Assembly: GCF_000376845.1 (NCBI RefSeq)
Contig: NZ_AQXY01000028.1
Location: 124,001 to 188,000, forward strand
Length of the DNA: 64,000 nucleotides
Reading direction: 5' to 3'
DNA from: Thioalkalivibrio sp. ALE14
Lineage (GTDB): Bacteria > Pseudomonadota > Gammaproteobacteria > Ectothiorhodospirales > Ectothiorhodospiraceae
The notes under the pieces are model-generated. The model was not told the DNA's origin, ran no database searches, and worked only from the letters and a program-made list of their open reading frames with translations. Shown one piece after another: positions 8,198 to 21,062 of the stretch (within the stretch, counting starts at the first letter, position 1; each line of letters starts with the position of its first letter). The position numbers and the translations under genes are program-made.

Positions 8198-9365
8198 GCG
8201 CACCCACCGGCACCCGGCGCGGACCGACGATTACCGCCGCCTGCAGCCCCGCACGGCCGTAGCGGGCCATGCGCTCGAAGTCCGCACGGGCAATCGGCAT
8301 ATTTACCGAGTCCAGCGCACGCTCGCCCTGCTCGGCATCCACGAACGGGTCATGCACGTAGACAAAGCGCTCGTCGAATCCCGTCACCGTGACCCAGTGC
8401 GGGAAGCGTTCGGCATACAACCGCACGCTGCTGATCAGCACCACCGGCACCCCGCCTTCGGCCGAGCGCGCCGCCAGCATGGCCACATTCACCGGGCCGT
8501 GCACGATAGGCACACCGAGTTGCTCCAGCTCCTCGATCATCTCCTCCTGCACCAGCTGCATGACTGCCTTCTTCTCCACGCTGCGCACCGAATCGGCGAA
8601 CGCCACGCCGCGATCGCGCACCAGCAGCTCCACATCGAACCCGCGATGGGCGGCCGCCAGTGCCAGCCCGTAGGGCCCGCAACCGCCATGGCCGGAGGTC
8701 ATGAAGATGGTGGTGGCATCGCGCCACAGGCGCAGCTCCAGGCGCCGGTCCAGCTTGAGTTCCGGGTCGATGGCGCGCATCGCCATCATCAGCGCGGCCG
8801 GGCCACAGGTGAACTCCAGCGTCTGCGCGTAGTACGGCGCGCGCATCAGCGCCGGATCAGGACCGGGTGCCAGCGACTTCTGCAGCCGCAGCGCGTCCAT
8901 GTGGTCTTCGTAGTAGTCGTCCAGCGTGCCGAAGTCGCGATAACCGAGCCCCCGGAACAGGGCCAGGCTGGCGGTGTTGTCCCGCCGCACCTCCAGGCGC
9001 AGGTCGGTCCGCCCGTGCGCCCGCGCCGCGTCCTCCGCGGCCTCCACCAAGTGCCGCCCCAGCCCCTGGCCGCGCGCCCTGGCGCCAACCGCAATGGAGT
9101 ACAGCCGCGCCAGCGACGTGCCCCGGCTGAACAGCAGCATCACGTAGCCGAGCAGACCGTTACCGGCCGGGTCCTCCGCCACCAGCGTGGCCGCATGCCC
9201 GCGCGTCAACAGGTAACGAAACTGCCGCCGCGAGATACGATCGATCTCGAACGCGGCCTGCTCCAGCGCCACCAGCGCATCCAGATCCTCCTGCGTCGCC
9301 GGCCGGATCAGGGGCGTTTCCATTGCGGGCGTGACCCGTTGCTTGACCTGCTGGCTCACGCTCAT
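8190..9365 (-). CDS. GNAT acetyltransferase fused to a C39-like peptidase
   Basis: 391 residues from the ATG at 9365. An upstream in-frame start exists at 9404 and a downstream ATG at 9323, so the start is uncertain. The N-terminal half (about 15-155) is a RimI-type GNAT domain with the acetyl-CoA loop ARARGQGLGRHLV. The C-terminal half (about 175-350) is a papain-like C39 domain with a complete triad: Cys187 in FTCGPA, His323 in FPHWVTV and Asp339 in YVHDPF. C39 enzymes usually cleave at a double-glycine leader, but there is no ABC exporter here. Pairing with the ATP-grasp ligase suggests coupled trimming, acetylation and ligation of a peptide or protein end (inference). Confidence 0.85.
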   Translation of the reverse strand: MSVSQQVKQRVTPAMETPLIRPATQEDLDALVALEQAAFEIDRISRRQFRYLLTRGHAATLVAEDPAGNGLLGYVMLLFSRGTSLARLYSIAVGARARGQGLGRHLVEAAEDAARAHGRTDLRLEVRRDNTASLALFRGLGYRDFGTLDDYYEDHMDALRLQKSLAPGPDPALMRAPYYAQTLEFTCGPAALMMAMRAIDPELKLDRRLELRLWRDATTIFMTSGHGGCGPYGLALAAAHRGFDVELLVRDRGVAFADSVRSVEKKAVMQLVQEEMIEELEQLGVPIVHGPVNVAMLAARSAEGGVPVVLISSVRLYAERFPHWVTVTGFDERFVYVHDPFVDAEQGERALDSVNMPIARADFERMARYGRAGLQAAVIVGPRRVPVGAHA

Positions 9366-9454
9366 CTCCCGGCGGCTGCCCGATCTCCATCGTAGCGCAA
9401 CCACCGCGTGCGAATAGCGCGTTGCAACGGGAATGCTTGCCGAGGTCGCAGCCG

Positions 9455-10085
9455 CTACAAACCCAGCGCTCCGGCCAGCTCGTCCAGGTCCCGGATGGTA
9501 GCTGTGGGCTCCCCGCCCCAGGGGTCGAACAGCCCCTGCCCCAACCGGTCAAGCCAGGCCGTGTGCATGCCCGCGGCCAGCGCCCCGATCACATCGAACG
9601 GGTTGCCCGAGATCAGCCAGGCACCCGGTGGCGACACATTCGCCCGTTGCAGGAAATGCCGGTATACCCGCGGATCGGGCTTGAAGCAGCCGATCTCGTC
9701 CACGCTGACGACATCCTCGAAGCGATCCTCCAGCCCGGCGTGACACAGCAGCCCGCTGACCGTCTCCGCCGTCCCGTTGGAAAACGCGAACAGGCGATGC
9801 CCGTCCGCCCGTAGCTCATCCAGGGCTGGGACCGCGTCGGCAAAGGCCGGGAGCTGGCGATAACGCCGCAACAGCTCCGCCTCCTGGTCCCGGTCCAGCG
9901 CGACACCCAGCGCCTCGCAGCAGTACCGCAGTGCCTGCTCGGTGCAGGTATCGAAGTCCGCATACGCCCCCATTAGCCCGCGCCAGCACGGGTGCCTGTT
10001 CGCCGATCCAGCCTTCAAGCGTCGCCGCAATCCCCTGCGTATCAATCAGCGTCCCGTACACATCGAACGCCAGCGTCTGTCGCAT
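9455..10085 (-). pseudogene. Haloacid dehalogenase type II, broken by frameshift
   Basis: The start is well defined: AGGAGG at 10091-10096 and ATG at 10085, opening MRQTLAFDVYGTLID with the nucleophile Asp. After about 37 residues (…APVLARA) that frame loses family similarity and stops at 9816. The rest of the enzyme continues in another frame from about 9985 (RGLMGAYADF…) to 9455, including SNGT and the FKPDPRVYRHF and SGNPFDVIGA motifs. Compared with the family, about 14 residues (the W-R-x-K-Q-L-E-Y segment) are also missing at the junction. A small out-of-frame deletion near 9975-9985 therefore explains both defects. The product should be inactive. Confidence 0.8.
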
Positions 10086-10215
10086 CATCACCTCCTGGGA
10101 GCGGGAACCACCTACCACCTGCCCGCCACAATGGCGCCCTCTCGGACTACCATGCCAATATGAGCAGACACCTTGCTCCGACTATCGCCCACAGCGATGT
10201 CACGAGAATGATGAC

Positions 10216-10440
10216 ATGAAGATCAAAGACCTCATCGACGAAGCCGAGTCCCTGCCCGTGGAGGAACGCGCCCTGGTGGTCGACTCTCTCCTGCGCAGCC
10301 TGAACCCGCCCGATGCGGGCGTAGACCGAAAATGGGCGGAAGTCTCCCGAAAACGCCTGGAAGCGATCCGGTCAGGCACGGTCGCCGCCATTCCGGGCGA
10401 GCAGGTCTTCGAGAAGATATGGAACCGGTTTGAACGATGA
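10216..10440 (+). CDS. Antitoxin, addiction-module component family
   Basis: 74 residues, opening MKIKDLIDEAESLPVEERAL, then LVVDSLLRSLNP, then a C-terminal VAAIPGEQVFEKIWNRF. This pattern is typical of the short antitoxins of RelE/ParE modules annotated as 'addiction module protein' (Unstab_antitox). The stop codon overlaps the toxin start by 4 bp (ATGA at 10437-10440), so translation is coupled. The antitoxin is expected to bind and neutralise the downstream toxin and to repress the shared promoter. The start at 10216 is chosen because homology begins there; the frame is open further upstream. Confidence 0.85.
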   Translation: MKIKDLIDEAESLPVEERALVVDSLLRSLNPPDAGVDRKWAEVSRKRLEAIRSGTVAAIPGEQVFEKIWNRFER

Positions 10441-10736
10441 GTTTTCGCTTTCACCCGGAAGCGGAGCAAGAACTCACCGAGGCCGTCCAGTACTACGAAG
10501 AAATCGAGCCAGGACTCGGGAACGATTTTGCGGTTGAAGTGTTTGCGGCAGTGCAACGCGCTATCGCCCATCCGCGCGCATGGACGGTTCTCGAGGGCGA
10601 GGTCCGGCGCTCGTTCGTAAAGCGATTCCCGTACGGGGTGCTTTATGCAGAAGACGAGGGCGCCATTCTGATTCTCGCCGTCATGCACCTGCATCGTGAT
10701 CCGGACTATTGGAAGAGCCGCTCTCCGGGCACGTGA
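10437..10736 (+). CDS. RelE/ParE-family toxin
   Basis: 99 residues with the ParE/RelE fold signature: FRFHPEAEQELTEAVQYYEE at the N-terminus, a central R-R-S-F-V-K-R-F-P-Y-G-V-L-Y strand motif, and the terminal ILAVMHLHRDPDYWKSR. Members either cleave mRNA on the ribosome (RelE) or poison gyrase (ParE). The -HLHRDPDYW- ending is common in plasmid-stabilisation-type ParE relatives, but the target cannot be fixed from sequence. It is translationally coupled to the antitoxin upstream. No mobile-element remnant flanks the pair. Confidence 0.88.
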   Translation: MSFRFHPEAEQELTEAVQYYEEIEPGLGNDFAVEVFAAVQRAIAHPRAWTVLEGEVRRSFVKRFPYGVLYAEDEGAILILAVMHLHRDPDYWKSRSPGT

Positions 10737-10848
10737 TCCTTGCCTTCCAGGGGCAGGCATCCATGCGACCCACAGAGGATCTGGACATGCTGTGCCGAGA
10801 CAGCAGACTGAATGCGTTGACCCGCCATTCGAAGCACTGGAGTCGCCG

Positions 10849-11172
10849 ATGACCATGCAGGAGACCATTACCCGGAAGCTGGAGGAGCGCTTTGCGCCCG
10901 AGCATCTGGAGGTGGTGAACGAGAGCCACATGCACAACGTGCCTCCGGGTTCGGAGTCGCACTTCAAGGTAACCGTGGTATCCGAGGCCTTTCGCAACCA
11001 GAAGCTGATTGCGCGGCATCGGCTGGTGAACCAGGCCCTGGCCGACGAGCTGGCCGGGGGCATCCACGCCCTGGCGCTGCACACCCTGGACCCGGACCAG
11101 TGGTTCGAGCGCGCCGGAAAGGTCGCCGACTCCCCGCCCTGCATGGGCGGGGACGGCGGCGCGAAGGGCTGA
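10849..11172 (+). CDS. bolA: BolA-family regulator / Fe-S trafficking protein
   Basis: 107 residues from the ATG at 10849, preceded by GGAG at 10839-10842. It has the BolA signature: LEVVNESHMHNV, then GSESHFKVTVVSEAF with the invariant His, then RHRLVNQALADEL and HALALHTLDPDQW. The C-terminal DSPPCMGG is like E. coli BolA rather than IbaG/YrbA. BolA proteins bind monothiol glutaredoxins and Fe-S clusters through the conserved His, and in E. coli BolA affects cell shape genes. It lies 4 bp upstream of the phosphodiesterase gene and so may be co-transcribed with it. Confidence 0.93.
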   Translation: MTMQETITRKLEERFAPEHLEVVNESHMHNVPPGSESHFKVTVVSEAFRNQKLIARHRLVNQALADELAGGIHALALHTLDPDQWFERAGKVADSPPCMGGDGGAKG

Positions 11173-11176
11173 TCGC

Positions 11177-12388
11177 TTGTCGATGACCGCCCCGCTCACG
11201 GCCGCCTCGGCCGTGGACGCAATCCTGCGCGCCCGGCTGGAATCGCCCGGGCTGATGGACCTGCTCGGCCAGATCGAGGCGAGCCTGAACCCGGCCGCCA
11301 GCCACCCGCCGCTCGCCGGCGTATCCGAGCACCTGGGATCGGATCGCCACATCGTGCTGTGGCTGATCGACGGCTTTGCCACCCGCTATCGCCGCCACAC
11401 ACCGCTGCTGGGAGCGGATTACGTGACGGATCTCGAGACCGTGTTCCCCAGTACCACGGCGACCGCGATCAGCAGTATCCTGACCGGCCGCGCACCCGCA
11501 CAGCACGGCCTGCTCGGCTGGCACACCCGCCTGTCCGCCGCCGAGCGCACGCTGACCGTGCTGATGGGCCAGGAGCGCGACAGCGAGGACCGCGTCAGTA
11601 CGCTCGGCTACCGCGAGCTGACTGGCCGCGTGCAGCCCGACCGCCTGAACGACCGGATCGACTGCGGCATGACCTGCATCGGCCCGGAGTGGATCGGCGG
11701 CACGCCGTACAACCGCATGATGAACGGCGGCGGGGACTTCATCGGCTTCGAGGACCTGTCCGAGCTGCCGGCGCGGGTGGCCGCACACGTGAACGCCACG
11801 CCGGGCCCGCATTTCACCTACGTGTACTGGTCGGAGCTGGACCACCTGGGCCACGAGTACGGCCCGGAGAGCCCGGAGGTGGAGCGCCACCTGAAACAGC
11901 TCGACCTGGCCTATACCGCGACCTGCGCCCAGATCCAGCGCCCGGAGAGCGTGTTCCTGACCACCGCCGACCACGGCATGCGCAGCATGGAGCGCCGCCT
12001 GGACCTGCGCGAGCACCCGGCGGTACAGGCCTGCCTGCGCCACCGGCTGACCGGCGAGCCGCGCGCGTCCCTCGCCCACGTGCGCGAGGGACGCGACGCA
12101 GACTTCCTGGCGGCCCTGCACGCCGCATTCGGCGACGACGTGACGGTGGTGCCCACCGCCGACTGGCTGGACCCCGGCACACTGGGCCTGCCCCCGGGCC
12201 ATGACCGTGAGCACCCTGAGCTGCGGGCCCGGGCCGGCGACTACCTGCTACTGCCCGCAGAGGACGCCTACCTGGTCGACCCGCCGACCGACGACGAGGG
12301 GCCATTCTTCGTTGGCGCCCACGGCGGCCTGTCCCCGGAGGAGCGCCATATTCCCCTGTTTCTTCGGAATATCGGCCAGACGCGGTAA
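11177..12388 (+). CDS. Type I phosphodiesterase / nucleotide pyrophosphatase-like hydrolase
   Basis: 403 residues if the TTG at 11177 is used (GAAGGG eight bases upstream), or 401 from the ATG at 11183. The alkaline-phosphatase superfamily pattern is present. There is an acidic ligand in WLIDGF (about 62) and the nucleophile Thr in VFPSTTATAISSILTG (about 95). The second metal set is in SELDHLGHEYGP (about 220) and TTADHG (about 258), with a last His in GAHGGLSPEERHIPL near the end. It lacks a signal peptide, so it should act in the cytoplasm. The substrate (nucleotide, phosphonate or phosphodiester) cannot be deduced. Confidence 0.85.
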   Translation: MSMTAPLTAASAVDAILRARLESPGLMDLLGQIEASLNPAASHPPLAGVSEHLGSDRHIVLWLIDGFATRYRRHTPLLGADYVTDLETVFPSTTATAISSILTGRAPAQHGLLGWHTRLSAAERTLTVLMGQERDSEDRVSTLGYRELTGRVQPDRLNDRIDCGMTCIGPEWIGGTPYNRMMNGGGDFIGFEDLSELPARVAAHVNATPGPHFTYVYWSELDHLGHEYGPESPEVERHLKQLDLAYTATCAQIQRPESVFLTTADHGMRSMERRLDLREHPAVQACLRHRLTGEPRASLAHVREGRDADFLAALHAAFGDDVTVVPTADWLDPGTLGLPPGHDREHPELRARAGDYLLLPAEDAYLVDPPTDDEGPFFVGAHGGLSPEERHIPLFLRNIGQTR

Positions 12389-12449
12389 ACTGCGGGGTTT
12401 GCCCGCGGTCGAATGATCGCGGCTTGCCGTAAACCGATTTCGAGATCCC

Positions 12450-12752
12450 ATGAACGACACCGCCGACCAGACCTACAACAAAGCCGCCCAGAATCTGATC
12501 GAGCTGGCCAACCGGCTCGCCGATGACGGCCAGGCCGACGAGACCGGCGACGTTGCCGATGGCCTGCTGGCCGGTGCCGTGCATTTCTGGCTCTACAGCC
12601 GCCAGCCCTGCGGCGATCCGTTGTGCCAGGACTGCGCCGCATTCTCGGATGCCGAGAGCCGCCTGGCCATGCTGCACGAGCTGATCGACGAGCTGGCGCG
12701 CGACAGCGACTACTTCCACGCCACCACCGACACCACCGTCGGCCACGCCTGA
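12450..12752 (+). CDS. Small Cys-motif protein of unknown function
   Basis: A 100-residue protein with ATG at 12450 and no family I recognise. The sequence is acidic and mostly helical. In the middle (residues about 51-61) it has QPCGDPLCQDC, a three-Cys pattern C-x4-C-x2-C that could bind a metal or be redox-active. No signal peptide or membrane segment is visible. It sits 13 bp upstream of the Lhr helicase and 61 bp downstream of the phosphodiesterase, all on the plus strand, so co-transcription with lhr is likely. Codon use matches its neighbours. Confidence 0.7.
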   Translation: MNDTADQTYNKAAQNLIELANRLADDGQADETGDVADGLLAGAVHFWLYSRQPCGDPLCQDCAAFSDAESRLAMLHELIDELARDSDYFHATTDTTVGHA

Positions 12753-12765
12753 CCCCGCCGGGGCC

Positions 12766-17280
<4,515 letters not shown>

Positions 17281-17311
17281 CACGCCTGGCCGGGAAAGGG
17301 TCAGGAAAGGC

Positions 17312-17543
17312 TTTTCACCACAGAGGGCACGGGGGACACGGAGAAATTCGGGTCGCGGTTAACAGGAAGATGGGAAGGCTGGAAGGAGGGCTTTGGCGTG
17401 GTGGAGGATTGGGCGAAATCCCGTCGCAGCGCGACATTCACACGCCCCCCGTCATACCTGCCGCAGCGCAGCGAAGGGCCGGGAAAAGGTGGACACCGAA
17501 CCCTGCGACGTTCTCCGTGGCCTCCGTGCACTCTGTGGTGCAA
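17312..17543. repeat. Short element with ~30-bp inverted ends between lhr and hisC
   Basis: This fills most of the 273-bp gap between two convergent genes. The left end (17316-17345) reads CACCACAGAG…CACGGAGAA. The right end (17511-17540) is its imperfect inverse, TTCTCCGTGG…CTCTGTGGTG, with a few mismatches over about 30 bp. The inside carries an A/G-rich tract at 17357-17390 (AACAGGAAGATGGGAAGG…), also seen near 40525 and 57063. There is no open frame of interest. It looks like a non-coding, MITE-like interspersed element. Confidence 0.65.
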
Positions 17544-17553
17544 CCAGAAGACG

Positions 17554-18648
17554 TCAGGCGGCGAGGGCCTGCCCGAGCGCGGCGAGGAAGGCGTCGTTTT
17601 CATCGGGGCGGCCGACCGTGACGCGCAGGCAGTCCACCAGCAGCGGATGCGCGCGGCCGACGTCTTTGATCAGGACCCCGGCGTCGCGCAGGGCGGCGAA
17701 GGTCGCATGCCCCGCCCCGGCGCGTACCCGGAACAGGATGAAGTTGGCCTGGCTGGGAAAGACCTGCTCGACGCCCGTCGTCGCAGTCAGGCGCTCGCTC
17801 AGGCGGTCGCGTTCCTCGATGATGCCTCGGGCCTGGGCATCCAGCGCCTCGCGGTGCTCCAGGGCGAAGGCCACGGAGCGCTGGGTCAGGGTGTTGATGT
17901 TGTACGGCAGGCGCAGGCGGTCCAGCGCGTCGACCCAGGCCGGGGTTCCGGCCAGATAGCCGAGCCGTGCGCCGGCGAGGCCCAGCTTGGAGACCGTGCG
18001 CATCACCATCAGCCCGTCATCCTCGCCAACGCGCGCGAGGAAGCTGTGCGCAGCGAACGGGGCGTAGGCCTCGTCGACCACGGTGACGCCCGGGTTCTCG
18101 TCGACGATCGTCTCCACGGTCGCGGCGTCGTCGAGCGTCCCGGTGGGATTGTTGGGATAGGCGAGGAACACCACGGCCGGGTTGTGCTCGGCCATCGCCT
18201 TGCGCATCGCCGCGAGATCCAGGGTGAAGTCCGCGTTCAGGGGCACGCCGACAAACGGCACACCCAGCGCACGGGCCAGCACCCCGTACATCACGAAGGT
18301 CGGCTCCGGGGCCAGCACCGGTCGGCCGGCGCCGGCGATCGCCGTAATCAGGATCTGGATCAGTTCGTCGGAGCCATTGCCGAACATCAGCCCGGCCGCT
18401 TCCGGTACCCCGTGGGCGGCCCGCACCTGCGCGGCCAGGCCCAGCGCCTGCGCGTCGGGATAGCGGTTAAGCTGCGGATCACGCAGGGCCGCCAGCCAGG
18501 CGTCTTCCAGCTCCCCCGGCCAGGGATGCGGGTTTTCCATCGCGTCCAGCTTGATCAGGCCGGTGGCGTCGGCCACCTGGTAAGCCGGCTGCGCCAGCAC
18601 CTCCGGGCGCATCAGGGCGTCCGGAGTCCGGGTCGCACGGGCGGTCAT
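17554..18648 (-). CDS. hisC: Histidinol-phosphate aminotransferase
   Basis: 364 residues of fold type I PLP aminotransferase. NGSDELIQ binds the cofactor phosphate, YPNNPTGT supplies the conserved Asn, VVDEAYAPF supplies the Asp and Tyr that contact the ring, and [15 protein letters not shown] holds the Schiff-base Lys221. The C-terminal [12 protein letters not shown] carries the substrate carboxylate Arg. The enzyme converts imidazole-acetol phosphate and glutamate to histidinol phosphate, the step before HisD. Its ATG overlaps the hisD stop by 4 bp, so translation is coupled. It is the last gene of the murA-hisG-aroG-hisD-hisC run. Confidence 0.95.
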   Translation of the reverse strand: MTARATRTPDALMRPEVLAQPAYQVADATGLIKLDAMENPHPWPGELEDAWLAALRDPQLNRYPDAQALGLAAQVRAAHGVPEAAGLMFGNGSDELIQILITAIAGAGRPVLAPEPTFVMYGVLARALGVPFVGVPLNADFTLDLAAMRKAMAEHNPAVVFLAYPNNPTGTLDDAATVETIVDENPGVTVVDEAYAPFAAHSFLARVGEDDGLMVMRTVSKLGLAGARLGYLAGTPAWVDALDRLRLPYNINTLTQRSVAFALEHREALDAQARGIIEERDRLSERLTATTGVEQVFPSQANFILFRVRAGAGHATFAALRDAGVLIKDVGRAHPLLVDCLRVTVGRPDENDAFLAALGQALAA

Positions 18649-19946
18649 CGAGTGCGCAGTTCGGCCGAACGGGCGTGGGCCGTGAGGCCCTCGCCGTGGG
18701 CCAGCGCCGCAGCGGTCTCGCCCAACTTGGCCGCGCCCTCGGCCGAGCAGTGGATAATGCTCGAACGCTTCTGGAAGTCGTACACGCCCAGCGGCGAGGA
18801 GAAGCGCGCGGTACGCGAGGTCGGCAGCACGTGGTTGGGGCCGGCGCAGTAGTCGCCCAACGCCTCGGAGGTATAGCGGCCCATGAAGATCGCACCGGCG
18901 TGGCGCAGGCCGGCATCCAGCATCGCCTGCGGGTCGGCGACCGACAGTTCCAGGTGCTCCGGGGCGATGCGATTGGCGACCGCGACGGCCTCGGCCGAGT
19001 CGCGCACCTTCACCAGCGCGCCGCGCTTGTCGAGGCTGGTGCGGATAATCTCGGCGCGCGGCATCTCGGCGAGCAGCCGGTCCATGGCCTCGGCCACGCG
19101 GTCGAGGAAGGCGTCGTCCCAGGACAGCAGGATGGACTGGGCCTGTTCGTCGTGTTCGGCCTGGGAGAACAGGTCGGCCGCGATCCAGTCGGGATCGGTC
19201 TCGCCGTCGCAGACCACCAGAATCTCGGACGGGCCGGCGATCATGTCGATACCGACGGTGCCGAATACCTCGCGCTTGGCCGCGGCCACAAAGATATTGC
19301 CGGGACCAACGATCTTGTCCACCGCCGGGATCGTCTGGGTCCCATAGGCCAGTGCGGCCACGGCCTGGGCGCCGCCCACGGTGAACACGCGGTCCACCCC
19401 GGCGACGGCGGCCGCGGCCAGCACCAGGTCATTCAGTTCACCGCCCGGGGCGGGCACCACCATCACCAGCAGCTCGACACCGGCGACCTTGGCCGGGATC
19501 GCGTTCATCAGCACGGAGGACGGGTAGGCGGCCTTGCCGCCGGGTACGTACAGGCCGACCGAGTCCAGCGCGGTGACGCGCTGGCCGAGGACCGTGCCGT
19601 CCTCGTCGGTGAAGTCCCAGTCCTGCATCTTCTGGTGTTCGGCGTACTGGCGGATGCGCGCGGCGGCGGTCTCCAATGCCGCGCGCTGCTCCGGCGGGAT
19701 CGACTCCAGCGCGGCCTGCAGGCGCTCGTGCGGGATCTCCAGGTCCGCGACCGCAGGGCGATCGAGGCGATCGAATTTGGCGGTGTAGCGCAGCACGGCC
19801 GCGTCACCCTCGGCGCGCACGGCCCCCAGGATCTCGTCCACCGCATCGCGTACGCCGGTGTCGGCAACGGACTCCCAGGACAGCAGGTGCTCCAGGGCCT
19901 GGTCGAAATCGGGCTGCTGGGTATCGAGTCGGGCAATGGAGGGCAT
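18645..19946 (-). CDS. hisD: Histidinol dehydrogenase
   Basis: 433 residues, the standard length. Landmarks include [22 protein letters not shown], the segment [47 protein letters not shown], and AEHDEQAQS with a zinc ligand. [21 protein letters not shown] lies near the C-terminus. HisD carries out the last two oxidations of histidine synthesis, histidinol to histidine, with two NAD+. It is separated from aroG upstream by 37 bp and overlaps hisC downstream, so it sits firmly inside the operon. Confidence 0.97.
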   Translation of the reverse strand: MPSIARLDTQQPDFDQALEHLLSWESVADTGVRDAVDEILGAVRAEGDAAVLRYTAKFDRLDRPAVADLEIPHERLQAALESIPPEQRAALETAAARIRQYAEHQKMQDWDFTDEDGTVLGQRVTALDSVGLYVPGGKAAYPSSVLMNAIPAKVAGVELLVMVVPAPGGELNDLVLAAAAVAGVDRVFTVGGAQAVAALAYGTQTIPAVDKIVGPGNIFVAAAKREVFGTVGIDMIAGPSEILVVCDGETDPDWIAADLFSQAEHDEQAQSILLSWDDAFLDRVAEAMDRLLAEMPRAEIIRTSLDKRGALVKVRDSAEAVAVANRIAPEHLELSVADPQAMLDAGLRHAGAIFMGRYTSEALGDYCAGPNHVLPTSRTARFSSPLGVYDFQKRSSIIHCSAEGAAKLGETAAALAHGEGLTAHARSAELRTR

Positions 19947-19983
19947 GGCGTATTCCTCGGTTCAGACGGGCACGGACGTCTTG

Positions 19984-21051
19984 TCAGGCAGGCACGGGCG
20001 TCTTGCGGCGGGCCCGCACGGCCTCGGCCAGCAGGCGCAGGGTGGCCTCGCTGTCGTCCCAGCCCATGCAGGCATCGGTAATGCTCTGGCCGTATTTCAG
20101 CGGCTTGCCGGGCAGGATGTCCTGGCGGCCGCCGGTCAGGTGGCTCTCCAGCATCACACCCATGATGCGTCGGTCACCGCCGGCGATCTGTTCGCCCAGC
20201 ACCCGTGCCACCTCGACCTGCTGTTGCGGGTCCTTGCGGCTGTTCGCGTGGCTGCAGTCGACCATCACCATCTCCGGCAGCTCGGCCATGCGCAGCTCCT
20301 TGCAGGCCTGTTCGATGCTCGCGGCATCGTAGTTCGGCTGCTTGCCGCCGCGCAGGATGATGTGACAGTCGTCGTTGCCGGTGGTGGAAAAGATCGCCGA
20401 GCGACCGGCCTTGGTCACCGACAGGAAGTGGTGCGGGCGCGAGGCGGAGCGGATCGCGTCGATCGCCACCCGCAGGCTGCCGTCGGTGGAGTTCTTGAAG
20501 CCCACCGGGCAGGACAGGCCGGAGGCCAGTTCGCGGTGCACCTGGCTCTCGGTGGTGCGAGCGCCGATCGCGCCCCAGGCGACCAGGTCCGCGATGTACT
20601 GCGGGCTGATCAGGTCGAGGTATTCGGTAGCCGCCGGCATGCCCTTGACCGCCAGATCGCGCAGCAGCCCGCGCGCCACGCGCAGGCCCTTGTTGATGTG
20701 GAAGCTGCCGTCCAGGTCCGGGTCGTTGATCAGGCCCTTCCAGCCGACCGTGGTGCGCGGCTTCTCGAAATACACCCGCATCACGATGTGCAGGGCGTCG
20801 GAGAGCTCCTCGCGCAGGGTCTTCAGGTGATCGGCATAGTCCAGCGCGGCATCCACGTCGTGGATCGAGCAGGGGCCGACGATCACCTGCAGGCGATCGT
20901 CCTCGCCGTGCAGGATGCGATGGCAGGCCTGGCGTGCCTCGAACACGGTGTCGGCGGCCGCATCGGTGATCGGCAGCTCCTCGCGGACGGTGTCCGGGGC
21001 GGACACCTCCTGGATTTCGCGGATTCGGAGGTCGTCGGTATCGGCGGTCAT
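19984..21051 (-). CDS. aroG: 3-deoxy-D-arabino-heptulosonate-7-phosphate synthase (class I-alpha, AroG-like)
   Basis: 355 residues closely resembling E. coli AroG. It opens with DDLRIREIQEV and has VIVGPCSIHD, MRVYFEKPRTTVGWKGLIN, GAIGARTTESQVHRELASG, and SVTKAGRSAIFSTTGNDDCH with metal and PEP contacts. IMGVMLESHLTGGRQ comes towards the C-terminus. It condenses PEP with erythrose 4-phosphate, the entry step of the shikimate pathway. Which aromatic amino acid inhibits it cannot be told with confidence, although the N-terminus is most AroG-like. Its place is unusual: 11 bp after hisG and 37 bp before hisD, inside a histidine operon. Confidence 0.93.
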   Translation of the reverse strand: MTADTDDLRIREIQEVSAPDTVREELPITDAAADTVFEARQACHRILHGEDDRLQVIVGPCSIHDVDAALDYADHLKTLREELSDALHIVMRVYFEKPRTTVGWKGLINDPDLDGSFHINKGLRVARGLLRDLAVKGMPAATEYLDLISPQYIADLVAWGAIGARTTESQVHRELASGLSCPVGFKNSTDGSLRVAIDAIRSASRPHHFLSVTKAGRSAIFSTTGNDDCHIILRGGKQPNYDAASIEQACKELRMAELPEMVMVDCSHANSRKDPQQQVEVARVLGEQIAGGDRRIMGVMLESHLTGGRQDILPGKPLKYGQSITDACMGWDDSEATLRLLAEAVRARRKTPVPA

Positions 21052-21062
21052 GGTGTTCTCGG

